Part shown: positions 8,592 to 22,423 of the stretch, piece by piece | Numbering within the stretch: the stretch's first letter is position 1 | How the letters are laid out: every line of letters begins with the position of its first letter | NCBI GenBank assembly: GCA_017994815.1 | Contig: JAGOJY010000024.1 | Span: 1-63,030 of the forward strand | Direction of reading: 5' to 3' | Length of the DNA: 63,030 nucleotides | DNA from: Acidobacteriota bacterium | GTDB lineage: Bacteria; Acidobacteriota; Polarisedimenticolia; J045 | Made by a program: the position numbers and the translations under genes | The notes under the pieces: generated by a model | What the model saw: only the letters and a program-made list of their open reading frames with translations | Told to the model about the DNA's origin: nothing | The model's database searches: none

Positions 8592-9467
8592 ATGCCTGAC
8601 GACTACACCGAGGAAAGCGGAGAACGCCGGGCACGCGGCGGGTCGCCGGAGTCGCTGCGCAAGTACCTGAAGGAGATCGCGAAGCTCCCGCGGATCACGG
8701 TCGAGGAGGAACGCGAACTCGGCTGGCGGATCCAGAAAGGCGACCAGAAGGCCCTGAAGAAGCTCGTCGAGGCCAACCTGCGCTTCGTCGTCAGCTTCGC
8801 CAAGCGCTACCGCGGCTGCGGGCTCTCGTTCCTCGACCTGATCAACGAGGGCAACGTGGGCCTGATCGAGGCCGCCAAGCGCTTCGACCCGACCAAGAAC
8901 GTGAAGTTCATCACCTACGCGGTGTGGTGGATCCGGCAGTCGATCATCCACGCGCTCTCGGACCAGAGCGGGCCGTTCCGCCTGCCGCAGAAGCAGGCCA
9001 ACCTGCTGTACCGGATCGGCAAGACGCAGGCCGCGCTGATGTCGCAGCTCGAGCGCCGGCCCTCGGTGGAGGAGATCGCCGAGTCGATGGACGTCGACCC
9101 CGAGGACGTGACGACGCTGCTGCAGGTTTCGGACGACAACATCTCGCTCTCGGAAGTGATCGACGAGGAGCACGAGTTCCACCTCTCGGACAAGCTGGAG
9201 CAGGACGTCATCCCCTCGGCCGACGCGGTCCTGGTGCGCGGCGCACTGCGCAGCCAGGTGCGCGCGGCGCTGGGCGAGTTGGACGAGAAGGAGCGCCGCG
9301 TGATCCTGCTGCGCTACGGGCTCACCGGCGAGGAACCGAAGACGCTGAAGGAAATCGGCGACGTGATGAGCCTCTCGCGCGAGCGCATCCGGCAGATCGA
9401 GGCCCAGGCGCTGAAGAAGCTCAACCGGTCGTCGAAGTGCCAGCAGCTGCGGAGCTACCTGAACTGA
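8592..9467 (+). CDS. RNA polymerase sigma factor, sigma70 family (group 2-like)
   Basis: A 291-residue sigma factor with regions 1.2 (SLRKYLKEIAKLPRITVEEE), 2 (LRFVVSFAKRYRGCGLSFLDLINEGNVGL and KFITYAVWWIRQSI), 3 and 4 (LSRERIRQIEAQALKKL). It lacks the long region 1.1 and the non-conserved insert of primary RpoD, so a group 2 (RpoS/RpoH-like) or short primary factor is likely. The ATG at 8592 is set by GGGAGGG at 8582-8588 and a conserved start. The stop overlaps the start of the DnaC-like gene by one base (TGATG). It lies directly after the dnaK-hsp20 pair, which would fit a stress sigma factor, but the sequence does not prove this. Confidence 0.9.
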   Translation: MPDDYTEESGERRARGGSPESLRKYLKEIAKLPRITVEEERELGWRIQKGDQKALKKLVEANLRFVVSFAKRYRGCGLSFLDLINEGNVGLIEAAKRFDPTKNVKFITYAVWWIRQSIIHALSDQSGPFRLPQKQANLLYRIGKTQAALMSQLERRPSVEEIAESMDVDPEDVTTLLQVSDDNISLSEVIDEEHEFHLSDKLEQDVIPSADAVLVRGALRSQVRAALGELDEKERRVILLRYGLTGEEPKTLKEIGDVMSLSRERIRQIEAQALKKLNRSSKCQQLRSYLN

Positions 9468-10213
9468 TGGAGTCGGCCGGGCCGGGGACCCCGCGCGACA
9501 CCGCATCCTGCCCCGAGTGCGCCGGGACGGGGTTCGTGCTGCAGTGCGGCCCGGACGGCGACGCCGCGCGACCCTGCGCCTGCCGCCTCGGCCGCCGCGA
9601 CGAGCTGCGGCGCACCGCGGCGCGGATCCCCGAGCGCTACCGCCACTGCACGTTCGACGATTTCGCGCCGCACTACGCCGATGGCCGCCGCAACCCGTTC
9701 CTGCAGCGCGCGCTCGAACTGTCGTACCGCGTCGTCGCCGAGTACGGCGTCACGCCCGACGCCCACGGCCTGCTGCTGGTCGGGCCCTGCGGCGTCGGCA
9801 AGACGCACCTCGCGGTCTCGATCCTGCGCGCGCTCGTGGAATCGAAGGGCGCGGTCGGGCTATTCGCCGAGTTCAACGACCTGTTGCGGCGGATCCAGGA
9901 GACCTACGACCGGCGCTCGGAGACGCCGAGCTGGGCCGTGCTCCAGCCGACCCTCGACGCCGACGTGCTGGTGCTCGACGACCTCGGGGCCGCGCGGATG
10001 ACACCGTGGGTCCTCGACACCGTCTCGCTGATCGTCAACGAGCGCTACAACTCGCGGCGCCTGACGATCCTGACGAGCAACCGCCTGCTCAAGCCGACCA
10101 CCAGGGAAGAGTCGCTGCAGGACCGCATCGGCGGACGGCTGTTCTCCCGCATCGCGGAGATGTGCTGGATCGCGGAGATCGAGGGAGACGACTTCCGGCT
10201 CCGCAACCGCTAA
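9467..10213 (+). CDS. DnaC/DnaI-like AAA+ ATPase with N-terminal zinc motif
   Basis: A 248-residue ATPase. The N-terminus has a cysteine set (CPECAGTGFVLQCG and PCAC, residues 15-39) likely to bind zinc. The AAA+ core follows with Walker A GPCGVGKT (106-113), Walker B VLVLDDLG and a sensor-like LTSN. This arrangement fits helicase-loader proteins of the DnaC/DnaI type, which place the DnaB helicase on DNA. IstB transposase helpers share the fold, but no istA or inverted repeats are next to it. It is translationally coupled to the sigma factor (TGATG), an uncommon pairing. Replication loading is the likeliest role, inferred from the family only. Confidence 0.8.
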   Translation: MESAGPGTPRDTASCPECAGTGFVLQCGPDGDAARPCACRLGRRDELRRTAARIPERYRHCTFDDFAPHYADGRRNPFLQRALELSYRVVAEYGVTPDAHGLLLVGPCGVGKTHLAVSILRALVESKGAVGLFAEFNDLLRRIQETYDRRSETPSWAVLQPTLDADVLVLDDLGAARMTPWVLDTVSLIVNERYNSRRLTILTSNRLLKPTTREESLQDRIGGRLFSRIAEMCWIAEIEGDDFRLRNR

Positions 10214-10254
10214 GGGTCGGGGTATCCTCCTCGTTCCACGACGGAGGAGGAGCC

Positions 10255-11037
10255 ATGTCCGATCCCCTGGTGTTGCGCAGCGTGTCCGACCGCGTGGCGC
10301 GGATCGTGGTCAACCGGCCCGACAAGCTCAACGCGCTCAACCGCCAGGTCCTCGGCGAGCTGCGCTCGGCCGTCGAGGCGGCCGCGGCGAACGCGGACGT
10401 GCTCGCGATCGTGCTGGCCGGCGCCGGCGCCAAGGCGTTCGTGGCCGGCGCCGACATCGGCGAGATGGCCGCGCTCGCGCCGGCGGCGGCGCGGCAGTTC
10501 GCCGACGAGGGGCACGCCATCGGCCGGGCGATCGACCGCGCCGGCAAGCCGGTGATCGCCGCGGTGCAGGGGTACGCGCTCGGCGGCGGCTGCGAGCTGG
10601 CGCTGATGTGCCACCTGCGCGTGGCCGCGCCGGCCGCGCGCTTCGGCCAGCCGGAGGTGGGGCTGGGCCTGATCCCCGGGTTCGGCGGCACGCAGCGGCT
10701 GGCGCGGCTGGTCGGCGAGGGCCGGGCGCTGGAGATGATCCTCGGCGGCAAGCCGGTGGACGCGGAGACCGCGCTGGCCTGGGGCCTGGTCAACCGCATC
10801 GCGCGCGAACGCGACGTCGTGGACGAGGCGGAGGCGTGGGCGCGCGAGATCTGCGGCGCCAGCCCGGCGGCGCTGCGGCTGGCGCTCGCGGCCGTGCGCA
10901 CCGGGTTGGCGCTGCCGCTCGCCGAAGCGCTGGAGTTCGAGGCCGCCGTGTTCGGCGTGACGTTCGGCACGGAGGACATGCGGGAAGGGACCGCGGCGTT
11001 CCTGGCCAAGCGCAAGCCGGCGTTCCCCGGCCGCTGA
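10255..11037 (+). CDS. Enoyl-CoA hydratase/isomerase (crotonase) family protein
   Basis: A 260-residue crotonase. Both acids used by enoyl-CoA hydratases are present: Glu114 in GYALGGGCELA and Glu134 in FGQPEVGLGL, as well as the oxyanion-hole region KAFVAGADI. Hydration of trans-2-enoyl-CoA in fatty-acid or amino-acid breakdown is therefore the likely reaction; the exact acyl chain cannot be told. The start is fixed by GGAGGAGG at 10243-10250, five bases upstream. No beta-oxidation partners lie beside it, though an acyl-CoA mutase is encoded 5 kb downstream. Crotonases are functionally broad, so the family call is firmer than the reaction. Confidence 0.9.
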   Translation: MSDPLVLRSVSDRVARIVVNRPDKLNALNRQVLGELRSAVEAAAANADVLAIVLAGAGAKAFVAGADIGEMAALAPAAARQFADEGHAIGRAIDRAGKPVIAAVQGYALGGGCELALMCHLRVAAPAARFGQPEVGLGLIPGFGGTQRLARLVGEGRALEMILGGKPVDAETALAWGLVNRIARERDVVDEAEAWAREICGASPAALRLALAAVRTGLALPLAEALEFEAAVFGVTFGTEDMREGTAAFLAKRKPAFPGR

Positions 11038-11099
11038 CGCCCGACACCGTGCCCTGCGAGCGGTGGTCGCCGGGCCGGGGCCCAGAGTAGCCTGTCCCC

Positions 11100-13076
11100 G
11101 TGCGCCGCTCGACGATCATCGCGCTGCTCGTGCTCGCCGCCCTGGCGGCGTCGGTCGTCGCAGAGGTGCTGCGCTCGTCGCCGCGCTCGGCCGAGCCGGT
11201 GGCGTCGCAGCCGCCGACGCGGCCCGACGAAACGGCCCACCTCGAGGGCGGGTTCACCTGGTCCGTCGCGCGCGACGGCAAGCCGCTCTTGGACCTGCGC
11301 GCCGCGAGCCTCGTCGGCACCGAGGGCGGCACGAGCTTCCTCGAAGGCGTGCACCAGGTTCGCATCTACACCGAGGACGGCCGCGCCGTGCTGCTCGGCG
11401 CGCGCCGCGGACGGCTCGAGCGCGTCGGCACGGCACCGGCCGCCGGCGACACCGACCTGCGCGTCGCGCTCGAGGGCGGCGTCGTGGTGCAGGACCCCGA
11501 CGGGACCGAGCTGCGGACCGAGCGCATCGTCTACGAGACCGCGACGCGGATCATGCGCAGCGACACGCCGGTCACGGTGGTGTCGCCGGAACTGCACGCC
11601 GACGCGGAGTCGGCGGTCTACCGTCCCGACATGCGGCTCATCGAGGCGACCGGCGCGCTGAAGCTGGAGCTTCTCGGCGCCAACCCGGTGCAGGTGGACG
11701 CCGCGCGCGCGCGCTACCGCCTCGCGGCGGGCGAGATCATCTTCGACGAACCGTTCCGCGCGCGGATGCAGGGCCGCACGCTTTTGTCCGGCCCCGGCTC
11801 GCTGACGCTGCCGCGCGAGGGGCGGAGCGGCCGCTTCTCCGGCGAAGGCCCGGTGGTCGCTTCCGGCAGCACGGCCACGGGCAGCTGGCAGATGGTCGGG
11901 ACCGCGCTGCGCGTCGACGGCTCGACCGCCAACGACGTGGCCCACGCCGAGCTGGCCGGACCGGCGTCGCTCGTCACGCGCTCGTCGTCGCGGGACGGAC
12001 TGCAGAACGCGACGCTGCGCGCGCGCGAGTGGAAGATCGACTCGCGACCGGGCAGCTCGCACGCCACCGGCGGGCCCGGGTTCGACGGCGTGCTGCTGCT
12101 CCCCGCCGCCGGCGGCCCCGAGCGCTACCTCGTCGGCGGCGAGTGGATCGACCTGCGCGGCGGTGCGCACGGCATCGAGAGCGTCGTCGCCCGGAACCGC
12201 GTTGTCCTCACGGGGCGAGACGGCGAGCGCGCCGAAGGCGCGCACGTGACGTGGGAACGACGGGAGCCGAGCCTGGTGGCGCTGAGCGGTTCCCCGGCGC
12301 GGGCGCGGCGCTCCGGCGACCTGCTCGAGGCCCCGCGCCTGCGCCTCTTGCGCGACCGGGGGCTTCTGGTCGGCGAGGACGGCGCGCTGGCGGAGATCGC
12401 CAACATGTCGCGCTCGGGCGGCGCGTTGTTCGGCGGCGACGAGCCGGTGCGCGTGCGCAGCCAGCGCGTCACGATCCCGGACGATCCCGCGGCGCCGATC
12501 GTGTTCGAAGGACCGGTGCAGGCCTGGCAGGGCCAGTCGACGCTGCGCGCGGAGAACATGCAGTACCTGCGCGCGGCGAACCGGCTGATCGCCGAGGGCG
12601 GCGTCAACCTGCGTTCGGAGGTCGGCGAGGGAGAGCGCCGCCGCACGGTCCGCTTGCAGTCGGCGAAGCTGGACTACCGCGCGGGGGAGCGGGTGGCCGA
12701 ACTGACCGGCGGCGCCACCTACGAGGAGCCGTCGGGACGCGTCGCGGCGCGCGAGATGACGCTGCGCCTCGCGCCCAAGGGCGGGCTGGAGAACCTCGAG
12801 GCGCGGGGCGAGGTAACGCTGGCCGGGCGCGGCGCGAACGGCGAGGCGGACCGCCTCGTCTGGGACGGCGGGGAGGCGGGCAGCGTGTTGCTGATCGGGG
12901 AAACGCGGCAGGTGACGCTCCGCTCGCCCAACGGCGAGATCACGCGCTCTTCCCGCGTGCGCTACCATCCGCAGGACGGTAGGGTGGAGTCCGAAGGCAG
13001 CGGAGGGCGCACCTTGATCGAAGGCAAGCCGGCTGGCCGCTCCCCCGCGGAAGCCGAGGAGCGAAAGCGCGAGTGA
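11100..13076 (+). CDS. LPS transport protein with fused LptC-like and LptA/OstA-like domains
   Basis: A 658-residue protein starting with a single N-terminal membrane anchor (about 5-25, [19 protein letters not shown]), as in LptC. The next part (about 50-200) has LptC-like beta repeats (for example [28 protein letters not shown]). Later parts (about 370-640) carry OstA/LptA-like strands ([46 protein letters not shown]). LptC recruits LPS at the inner membrane and LptA forms the periplasmic bridge; here both seem to be one chain. The GTG at 11100 gives the anchor at the right place. The stop overlaps the lptB start (GTGA), which supports the assignment. Confidence 0.82.
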   Translation: MRRSTIIALLVLAALAASVVAEVLRSSPRSAEPVASQPPTRPDETAHLEGGFTWSVARDGKPLLDLRAASLVGTEGGTSFLEGVHQVRIYTEDGRAVLLGARRGRLERVGTAPAAGDTDLRVALEGGVVVQDPDGTELRTERIVYETATRIMRSDTPVTVVSPELHADAESAVYRPDMRLIEATGALKLELLGANPVQVDAARARYRLAAGEIIFDEPFRARMQGRTLLSGPGSLTLPREGRSGRFSGEGPVVASGSTATGSWQMVGTALRVDGSTANDVAHAELAGPASLVTRSSSRDGLQNATLRAREWKIDSRPGSSHATGGPGFDGVLLLPAAGGPERYLVGGEWIDLRGGAHGIESVVARNRVVLTGRDGERAEGAHVTWERREPSLVALSGSPARARRSGDLLEAPRLRLLRDRGLLVGEDGALAEIANMSRSGGALFGGDEPVRVRSQRVTIPDDPAAPIVFEGPVQAWQGQSTLRAENMQYLRAANRLIAEGGVNLRSEVGEGERRRTVRLQSAKLDYRAGERVAELTGGATYEEPSGRVAAREMTLRLAPKGGLENLEARGEVTLAGRGANGEADRLVWDGGEAGSVLLIGETRQVTLRSPNGEITRSSRVRYHPQDGRVESEGSGGRTLIEGKPAGRSPAEAEERKRE

Positions 13077-13852
13077 CCGCCCGCGTGCAGGAGCAACAAC
13101 CACCGCCCGTCGCCGAGCGCGAACGGGGCGAGACGCTGGTCGCCACCGGCCTGACGAAGGTCCTGCGCGGGCACCGCATCGTGGACGAGGTGACGCTGCA
13201 CGTCGACCCGGGGGAGATCGTGGGCCTGTTGGGCCCGAACGGGGCCGGCAAGACGACGACTTTCGCGATGATCGTCGGCCTTTTGGAACCGAACCATGGG
13301 ACGATCCGCCTCGGCGACCTGGAGCTGACCCCGCTGCCGTTGCACCGGCGCGCCCTGTCCGGGATCGCCTACCTGCCGCAGGAGCCGAGCGTGTTCCGGC
13401 GCCTGAGCGTGCGCGGCAACCTCGAGCTGGTGCTGGAAGCGGTCGGGGCGGATGCCGGGACGATCGACGCGGTCGCGCAACGGCTCCTGGAGGAGTTCGG
13501 ACTGGTCGCGGTCGCCGATCGGCCGGCCTACCTCCTGTCGGGCGGCGAACGGCGCCGCTGCGAGATCGCGCGCGCGATGACGATCGAACCCAAGCACCTG
13601 CTGCTGGACGAGCCGTTCGCCGGGATCGACCCGATCGCGGTGGCCGAGATCCAGCGCATCGTCCGCCGCCTGGCCGAGCGCGGAATCGGGGTCCTGATCA
13701 CGGACCACAACGTCAGAGAGACATTGCAGATCACCCACCGGGCCTATATCATCAGCGGTGGGAGGATTTTCCGAAACGGATCCCCGGCCGAGCTCGCCGT
13801 GGATCCCGAAGTGCGCGCCATCTATCTCGGCCAGGATTTTCGCCTCGAGTGA
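13073..13852 (+). CDS. lptB: LPS export ABC transporter ATP-binding protein LptB
   Basis: A 259-residue ATPase that powers LPS extraction by LptFG. Walker A is GPNGAGKT (about 54-61), the signature is [16 protein letters not shown], Walker B is [12 protein letters not shown] and the switch His is in [10 protein letters not shown], all as in LptB. The Q-loop reads [14 protein letters not shown], the usual LptB wording. The N-terminus is about 20 residues longer than normal, so an internal start is possible, but GTG 13073 overlaps the upstream stop and has GAGGAG before it. It sits in the classical lptA-lptB-rpoN-hpf order. Confidence 0.95.
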   Translation: MTARVQEQQPPPVAERERGETLVATGLTKVLRGHRIVDEVTLHVDPGEIVGLLGPNGAGKTTTFAMIVGLLEPNHGTIRLGDLELTPLPLHRRALSGIAYLPQEPSVFRRLSVRGNLELVLEAVGADAGTIDAVAQRLLEEFGLVAVADRPAYLLSGGERRRCEIARAMTIEPKHLLLDEPFAGIDPIAVAEIQRIVRRLAERGIGVLITDHNVRETLQITHRAYIISGGRIFRNGSPAELAVDPEVRAIYLGQDFRLE

Positions 13853-13880
13853 TGAGCGGCTGGGGAAGCGGGCCTGAGCG

Positions 13881-15344
13881 ATGCCGCAACTAGAACAGCG
13901 ACTCCAAGTTCGCCAGGTCCAGAAGCTCGTCATTACCCCGCAGCTGCAACAGGCGATCAAGCTGCTGCAGCTGTCGAAGCTCGAGCTTCAGGACGAGATC
14001 GGCCAGGAGCTCGTCGAGAATCCCGCGCTCGAAGAAGCCGGGACCACCGAAGACAACGCCACCGTCGCCGAAACCGCCCAGCGCGAGGTGACCGCGGGCG
14101 AGGGCGCCGATCGCAGCGACGAGGACTTCGACTACGGCGCGTTCTTCCGTGACCTCGAGGACAGCTACGAGCCGGTTCGCGGAACGCGCGAGTACCCCAC
14201 CGAGGAGCTGCCGACGATCGAGCAGGTGCTCAGCCGCCAGGACCACCTGGCCGATCACCTGACGTGGCAGCTCGAGATGAGTTCCCTCACCGGCGTGGAC
14301 CGTGCCATCGGTGAGGCGATCATCGGCAACCTGGACGAACGGGGCTACCTCGAGGCGACGCCCGAGGAGCTGGCGGCGATGGCGCCCGAGGGCCAGCAGT
14401 GGACGCCGGAGCAGGTCGAGCGCGTGCGGCGCACGGTGCAGGAGTTCGACCCGGTCGGCGTCGCGAGCCGCAACCTCCAGGAGTGCCTCTTGGTCCAGCT
14501 CGACATCGCCGGGCTGGGCGACTCGCCGGCCGCGACCGCGATCCGCGACCACCTGCCGCTCTTGGAGTCGCGGCGCCACGACGACCTGGCGGCCGCGCTC
14601 AAGCTGAACGACGACGAGTTCGACCAGGTGATGGAGATCATCCGTCACCTCGATCCGTCCCCGGGCGAGAAGTACAACCCCCGGCCGACCACGTACATCG
14701 CTCCCGACGTCTTCGTGGTCAAGGACGGCGACGAGTACCGGATCGTGCTCAACGAGGAAGGCCTGCCGCGCCTGCGCGTCTCGCCAGCCTACCGCCGCTT
14801 CTTCGAGCAGGCCCGCAACCGCGAGGGCGACCAGAGCGCGCGCGAATTCGTGCGCGAGAAGGTGCGCGCGGCGTTCCGGCTGATCCGCTCGCTCGAGGAG
14901 CGGCAGCGCACGATCTACAAGGTCGCCGCCAGCATCGTCCGCTTCCAGCGGCCGTTCCTCGACCGCGGGATCGACTGCATCCGCCCGATGGTGCTCCGCG
15001 AGGTCGCGGAGGACATCGGCATGCACGAGTCGACCGTCAGCCGCGTGGTCAACAACAAGTACATGCACACTCCGCGCGGGCTGTTCGAGATGCGGTTCTT
15101 CTTCCACAGCGGGCTGGCGGCCGCCGATGGTGAGTCGATCTCGTCGCTGACGGTCAAGGAGAAGATCCGGCGCATGGTGGCCGAAGAGGACACCCGCCGG
15201 CCTTTGAGTGACCAGGCCATTGCCGAGGCGCTGCGCCGCGACGGCTTGCAGATCGCGCGGCGCACCGTCGCCAAGTACAGGGAGGAACTGCGTATCGCAC
15301 CTTCGACACAGCGCAAGGTGAGCCCGAGGTCGTCCCCGCGCTGA
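13881..15344 (+). CDS. rpoN: RNA polymerase sigma-54 factor RpoN
   Basis: A 487-residue sigma54. Region I is glutamine-rich (QRLQVRQVQKLVITPQLQQA), an acidic region II follows, the core-binding and HTH parts are present (HESTVSRVVNNKYMHTPRG), and the RpoN box ARRTVAKYRE lies at residues 459-468. It directs transcription from -24/-12 promoters and needs AAA+ activators, none of which are encoded in the window. It lies 28 bp after lptB and 50 bp before hpf, the order seen in many diderm bacteria. The tail after the RpoN box (STQRKVSPRSSPR) is slightly longer than usual. Confidence 0.97.
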   Translation: MPQLEQRLQVRQVQKLVITPQLQQAIKLLQLSKLELQDEIGQELVENPALEEAGTTEDNATVAETAQREVTAGEGADRSDEDFDYGAFFRDLEDSYEPVRGTREYPTEELPTIEQVLSRQDHLADHLTWQLEMSSLTGVDRAIGEAIIGNLDERGYLEATPEELAAMAPEGQQWTPEQVERVRRTVQEFDPVGVASRNLQECLLVQLDIAGLGDSPAATAIRDHLPLLESRRHDDLAAALKLNDDEFDQVMEIIRHLDPSPGEKYNPRPTTYIAPDVFVVKDGDEYRIVLNEEGLPRLRVSPAYRRFFEQARNREGDQSAREFVREKVRAAFRLIRSLEERQRTIYKVAASIVRFQRPFLDRGIDCIRPMVLREVAEDIGMHESTVSRVVNNKYMHTPRGLFEMRFFFHSGLAAADGESISSLTVKEKIRRMVAEEDTRRPLSDQAIAEALRRDGLQIARRTVAKYREELRIAPSTQRKVSPRSSPR

Positions 15345-15394
15345 ACGCGGGGCAACCGGAGCGTCTCGCAGCAACAACCGACTGGAGGAGCACG

Positions 15395-15715
15395 ATGCAG
15401 ATCGAGCTGACGGGTCGGCACCTGGATTTGACACCGGCGATCAGGTCCTACGCTGAGGAGAAGATCCGCAAGTTGGGCCGGTTGGTGGACGACCTCGACC
15501 TCCACGTGACGCTCAGCGCCGAGAAACACCGGCAGACTTGCGTCATCGTGGCCCGCGGCAAGGGGGCGACGTACACCGGAGAGGTCACCGACGACGATCT
15601 CTTCCTCGCGATCAACGAATCGGTGGACGTCCTGGCGCGGCAGCTCCGGAAGGAGAAGACCTCGCGGCTGTCCGGTCGCCGCGAGGGTGGCGACACGATC
15701 CGGCGACCGGAGTAG
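15395..15715 (+). CDS. hpf: Ribosome hibernation-promoting factor (short HPF/RaiA family)
   Basis: A 106-residue protein of the sigma54-modulation/S30EA family. It begins [22 protein letters not shown] and ends shortly after the conserved core, so it is the short form, without the dimerising C-terminal domain of long HPF. The family binds the decoding centre of resting ribosomes. GGAGGAG is placed 6-8 nt before the ATG. It is the last gene of the lptCA-lptB-rpoN run and is followed by a strong terminator-like hairpin. Confidence 0.93.
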   Translation: MQIELTGRHLDLTPAIRSYAEEKIRKLGRLVDDLDLHVTLSAEKHRQTCVIVARGKGATYTGEVTDDDLFLAINESVDVLARQLRKEKTSRLSGRREGGDTIRRPE

Positions 15716-15751
15716 GGCAGCCGGCCGGCCGGGCCGAACCGCGACGATAGC

Positions 15752-15788
15752 GAAGGGCCGGGGATCTCCCGGCCCTTCTTGTATCTTG
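15752..15788 (+). terminator. Rho-independent terminator after hpf
   Basis: GAAGGGCCGGG (15752-15762), loop GATCT, and the exact complement CCCGGCCCTTC (15768-15778) form an 11-bp stem directly followed by a T-rich tail (TTGTATCTT). It lies 36 bp after the hpf stop and closes the lpt-rpoN-hpf unit. It is the clearest intrinsic terminator in the window. Confidence 0.85.
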
Positions 15789-15881
15789 GTACGTTCGCCG
15801 GAGGGGTCGGCCGGCCCGGGCCGACCCCCCGCTGGCCCGCGGGGGCGGCGAGCGCCCGAGCCCGGGCGCGTGGGAGACGTG

Positions 15882-17543
<1,662 letters not shown>

Positions 17544-17604
17544 ACACGGGGGGGCAGGTGTTCGACCTTTCCCGGGGGTTAGAATCGGCCCCGGAGCCAG
17601 GGCC

Positions 17605-18009
17605 ATGGAAAAACCGAGGTTGCGGCTGTTGATCGGCAAGGTGGGGCTGGACGGGCACGACCGCGGGGCCAAGATCATCGCCCGCGCCCTGCGCGACGCG
17701 GGGCACGAGGTCGTCTACACCGGCCTGCACAAGACTCCCGAGCAGGTCGTGGATGCCGCGATCCAGGAGGACGTGGACGGCATCGGGCTGTCGATCCTCT
17801 CGGGCGCGCACATGACGCTGTTCCCCAAGGTCATCCAGCTGCTGCGGGAGCGCGGCGCGGACGACGTCGTGGTGTTCGGCGGCGGCATCATCCCGGACGA
17901 CGACGTCGAGGCGCTGAAGCGCTCCGGGCTGGCGGAGGTGTTCCGGCCGGGCAGCAGCACCGAGGCGGTGTTGCGCTGGGTCGAAGGGCACGTCCGCCCG
18001 CGCGCCTGA
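17605..18009 (+). CDS. Cobalamin-binding small subunit of acyl-CoA mutase
   Basis: A 134-residue B12-binding domain with the DxHxxG motif (Asp16, His18, Gly21 in [10 protein letters not shown]), where the His replaces dimethylbenzimidazole as lower cobalt ligand. The nucleotide-tail pocket residues are in LSILSGAHM and [12 protein letters not shown]. Length matches the small subunit of isobutyryl-CoA mutase (IcmB, 136 residues) and split methylmalonyl-CoA mutases. It must work with the large subunit just upstream. No MeaB/ArgK-type G-protein chaperone gene is next to the pair. The response-regulator gene follows after only 2 nt. Confidence 0.93.
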   Translation: MEKPRLRLLIGKVGLDGHDRGAKIIARALRDAGHEVVYTGLHKTPEQVVDAAIQEDVDGIGLSILSGAHMTLFPKVIQLLRERGADDVVVFGGGIIPDDDVEALKRSGLAEVFRPGSSTEAVLRWVEGHVRPRA

Positions 18010-18011
18010 AG

Positions 18012-18793
18012 ATGCGCCGGGTCCTGATCGCGGACGACAGCACGACGATCCGGAAGGTCGTCCAGTCCACCTTGGCCGCGACCGGCTGGGAGATCCTGTC
18101 GGCGGCGGACGGCCGGCAGGCGCTCGAGATCGCGCGGCGCGCGGAACCCGACGTGGTGCTGTGCGACGTGCTGATGCCGGAGATGACCGGTTACGAGGTC
18201 GCCGAGGCGCTGCGACCCGCCGACCCGGGCGGCGCGCCGCGCATCTTGCTGCTCGTCGGCGCGTTCGAGCCGTTCGACGAGGAGCGGGCCCGCGCCTGCG
18301 GCGCCGCGGGGCACATGGCCAAGCCGTTCGACCCGAGGAAGCTGCGCCGCCGCGTCGAGGAACTGCTGGAGCAGTTGCCGGAACGTGTCGCGCCGAGCGC
18401 GGCGGACGTTCCCGTCGCCGAGGACGAACCGCTGTCGGTCGCGGCGCCCGCGCCGGCCCCGCCGGCGCTGCCGGGGCCGATCCCGGTCAGTTGGCCGGAA
18501 GCGCTCGAAGCGCCGGTCCCGGTCGCGTCCGTGCCGCTGCCGGGGGACGAGGAGTTCGACCTCTCGCCGCCGGCGAGCCTCGCTGCCGGCGGGCCCCCGC
18601 CTGCCGCGCCCGGGCCCGCGGCCCCGCTCGACGACCTGCTGCGCGAGGAGCTGCGGCGCCGGCTGGAGGCGCTGGCGCCGGACATCGTGCGCGAGGTGGC
18701 GTGGGAGGTGATCCCCGATATCTTGGAGCGCCTGCTCCGGGAGGGCGCGCCGTCGCCGGCTTCGCCTCCCGCCGGGCCCGGAGACCGCAAGCC

Positions 18794-18797
<4 letters not shown>
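18012..18797 (+). CDS. Orphan response regulator with receiver domain and C-terminal helix
   Basis: A 261-residue protein. The receiver domain (1-125) has acidic pocket Asp8/Asp9, phospho-acceptor Asp52 in VVLCDVLMPEMTG and Lys104 in MAKPFDP. The usual Thr/Ser switch position reads LLVGAFEPF, without a hydroxyl residue. A long Ala/Pro-rich linker follows, then a helical end (LRRRLEALAPDIVREVAWEVIP), a layout seen in Acidobacteriota and myxobacteria. There is no DNA-binding domain and no kinase gene nearby, so signalling by protein contact is likely. The stop overlaps the valS start (ATGA). Why it is coupled to a tRNA synthetase is unclear. Confidence 0.85.
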
Positions 18798-21465
<2,668 letters not shown>

Positions 21466-21469
<4 letters not shown>

Positions 21470-22317
21470 GCGGGTTCCCGGAGCGGGAGGCGCGCGAGAT
21501 CGTCACCCGCGCGCTGGCCGAGGACATCGGACCGGGCGGCGACATCACGACCGCGGCGACGGCGAGTCCCGGGGCCGCGGTGCGGGCGGTCGTCGTCGCC
21601 CGCGAGCGGATGGTCGCCTGCGGACTGCCGCTGGCGCGGATCGTCATGGACCAGCTCGCTCCCTCCGCGGGCGGCCGCGTCGCCGTGGCCCTGCGCGCCG
21701 CCGAGGGCGAACCGGTCGCGGCGGGGCACGCGCTCGCGGTCCTCGAAGGCCCGGCGCTGGCCGTGCTCGCCGGCGAGCGCGTGCTGCTGAACCTCCTCGG
21801 CCGGCTGTGCGGCGTCGCCACGCTGACCGCGCAGGCGGTGGCGGAGGTCGCCGGCACCGGCTGCCGGATCTCCGACACGCGCAAGACCACGCCCGGCCTG
21901 CGCGCCCTGGAAAAGCACGCCGTGCGCGCCGGGGGAGGGGAGAGCCACCGGCCGACCCTCGACTCGATGGTCTTGGTCAAGGACAACCACAAGCTGCTCG
22001 CCGGCGGCCTGGCCGAGGCGATCGCGCGGCTGTCCCGCGCCGGGCACGACCTGCCGCAGGTGGAGGTCGAGGTCGAGACGCTGGACGAGGTAAACGTCGC
22101 GCTGGCGTCGGGCGTGGGCTGGATCCTGCTCGACAACATGCGACTCGCCGACATCCGCGAAGCGGTCCGCCGCTGCGCCGGGCAGGCGCGGCTGGAGGTC
22201 TCGGGCGGTTTGCGGCCGGGAACGCTGCGGCCGTACGCCGAGGCCGGCGTGCAGCGGCTCTCCCTCGGTTGCCTCACGCACGGCGCGCGCTCGATGGACG
22301 TCGCCCTCGACCTGTAG
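21466..22317 (+). CDS. nadC: Nicotinate-nucleotide pyrophosphorylase (carboxylating)
   Basis: A 283-residue quinolinate phosphoribosyltransferase that makes nicotinate mononucleotide from quinolinate and PRPP in NAD synthesis. Family signatures: ALAEDIGPGGDITT near the start, SDTRKTTPGLRALEKHAVRAGGG with the PRPP/quinolinate-binding basic residues, VLVKDNH, EVEVETLDE and LEVSGG near the end. The GTG start overlaps the valS stop. nadA and nadB are not in the window. coaX follows after 106 bp, without the birA that often separates nadC from coaX. Confidence 0.95.
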
Positions 22318-22423
22318 CAAACGCCGCCAGGCGTCGGCCTGACGCCGTTACGATCTGCGGCGGATCGTCGCGTCAAGGCGAGTGTCCGCGGGGTGTTAGA
22401 ATCCGGCGAGCGTTGGGGGCCCC

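Noticed and set aside
9467..10213. IstB helper of an IS21-type element
   Set aside because: No istA, no inverted repeats or target duplications, and the gene is coupled to a housekeeping-type sigma factor.
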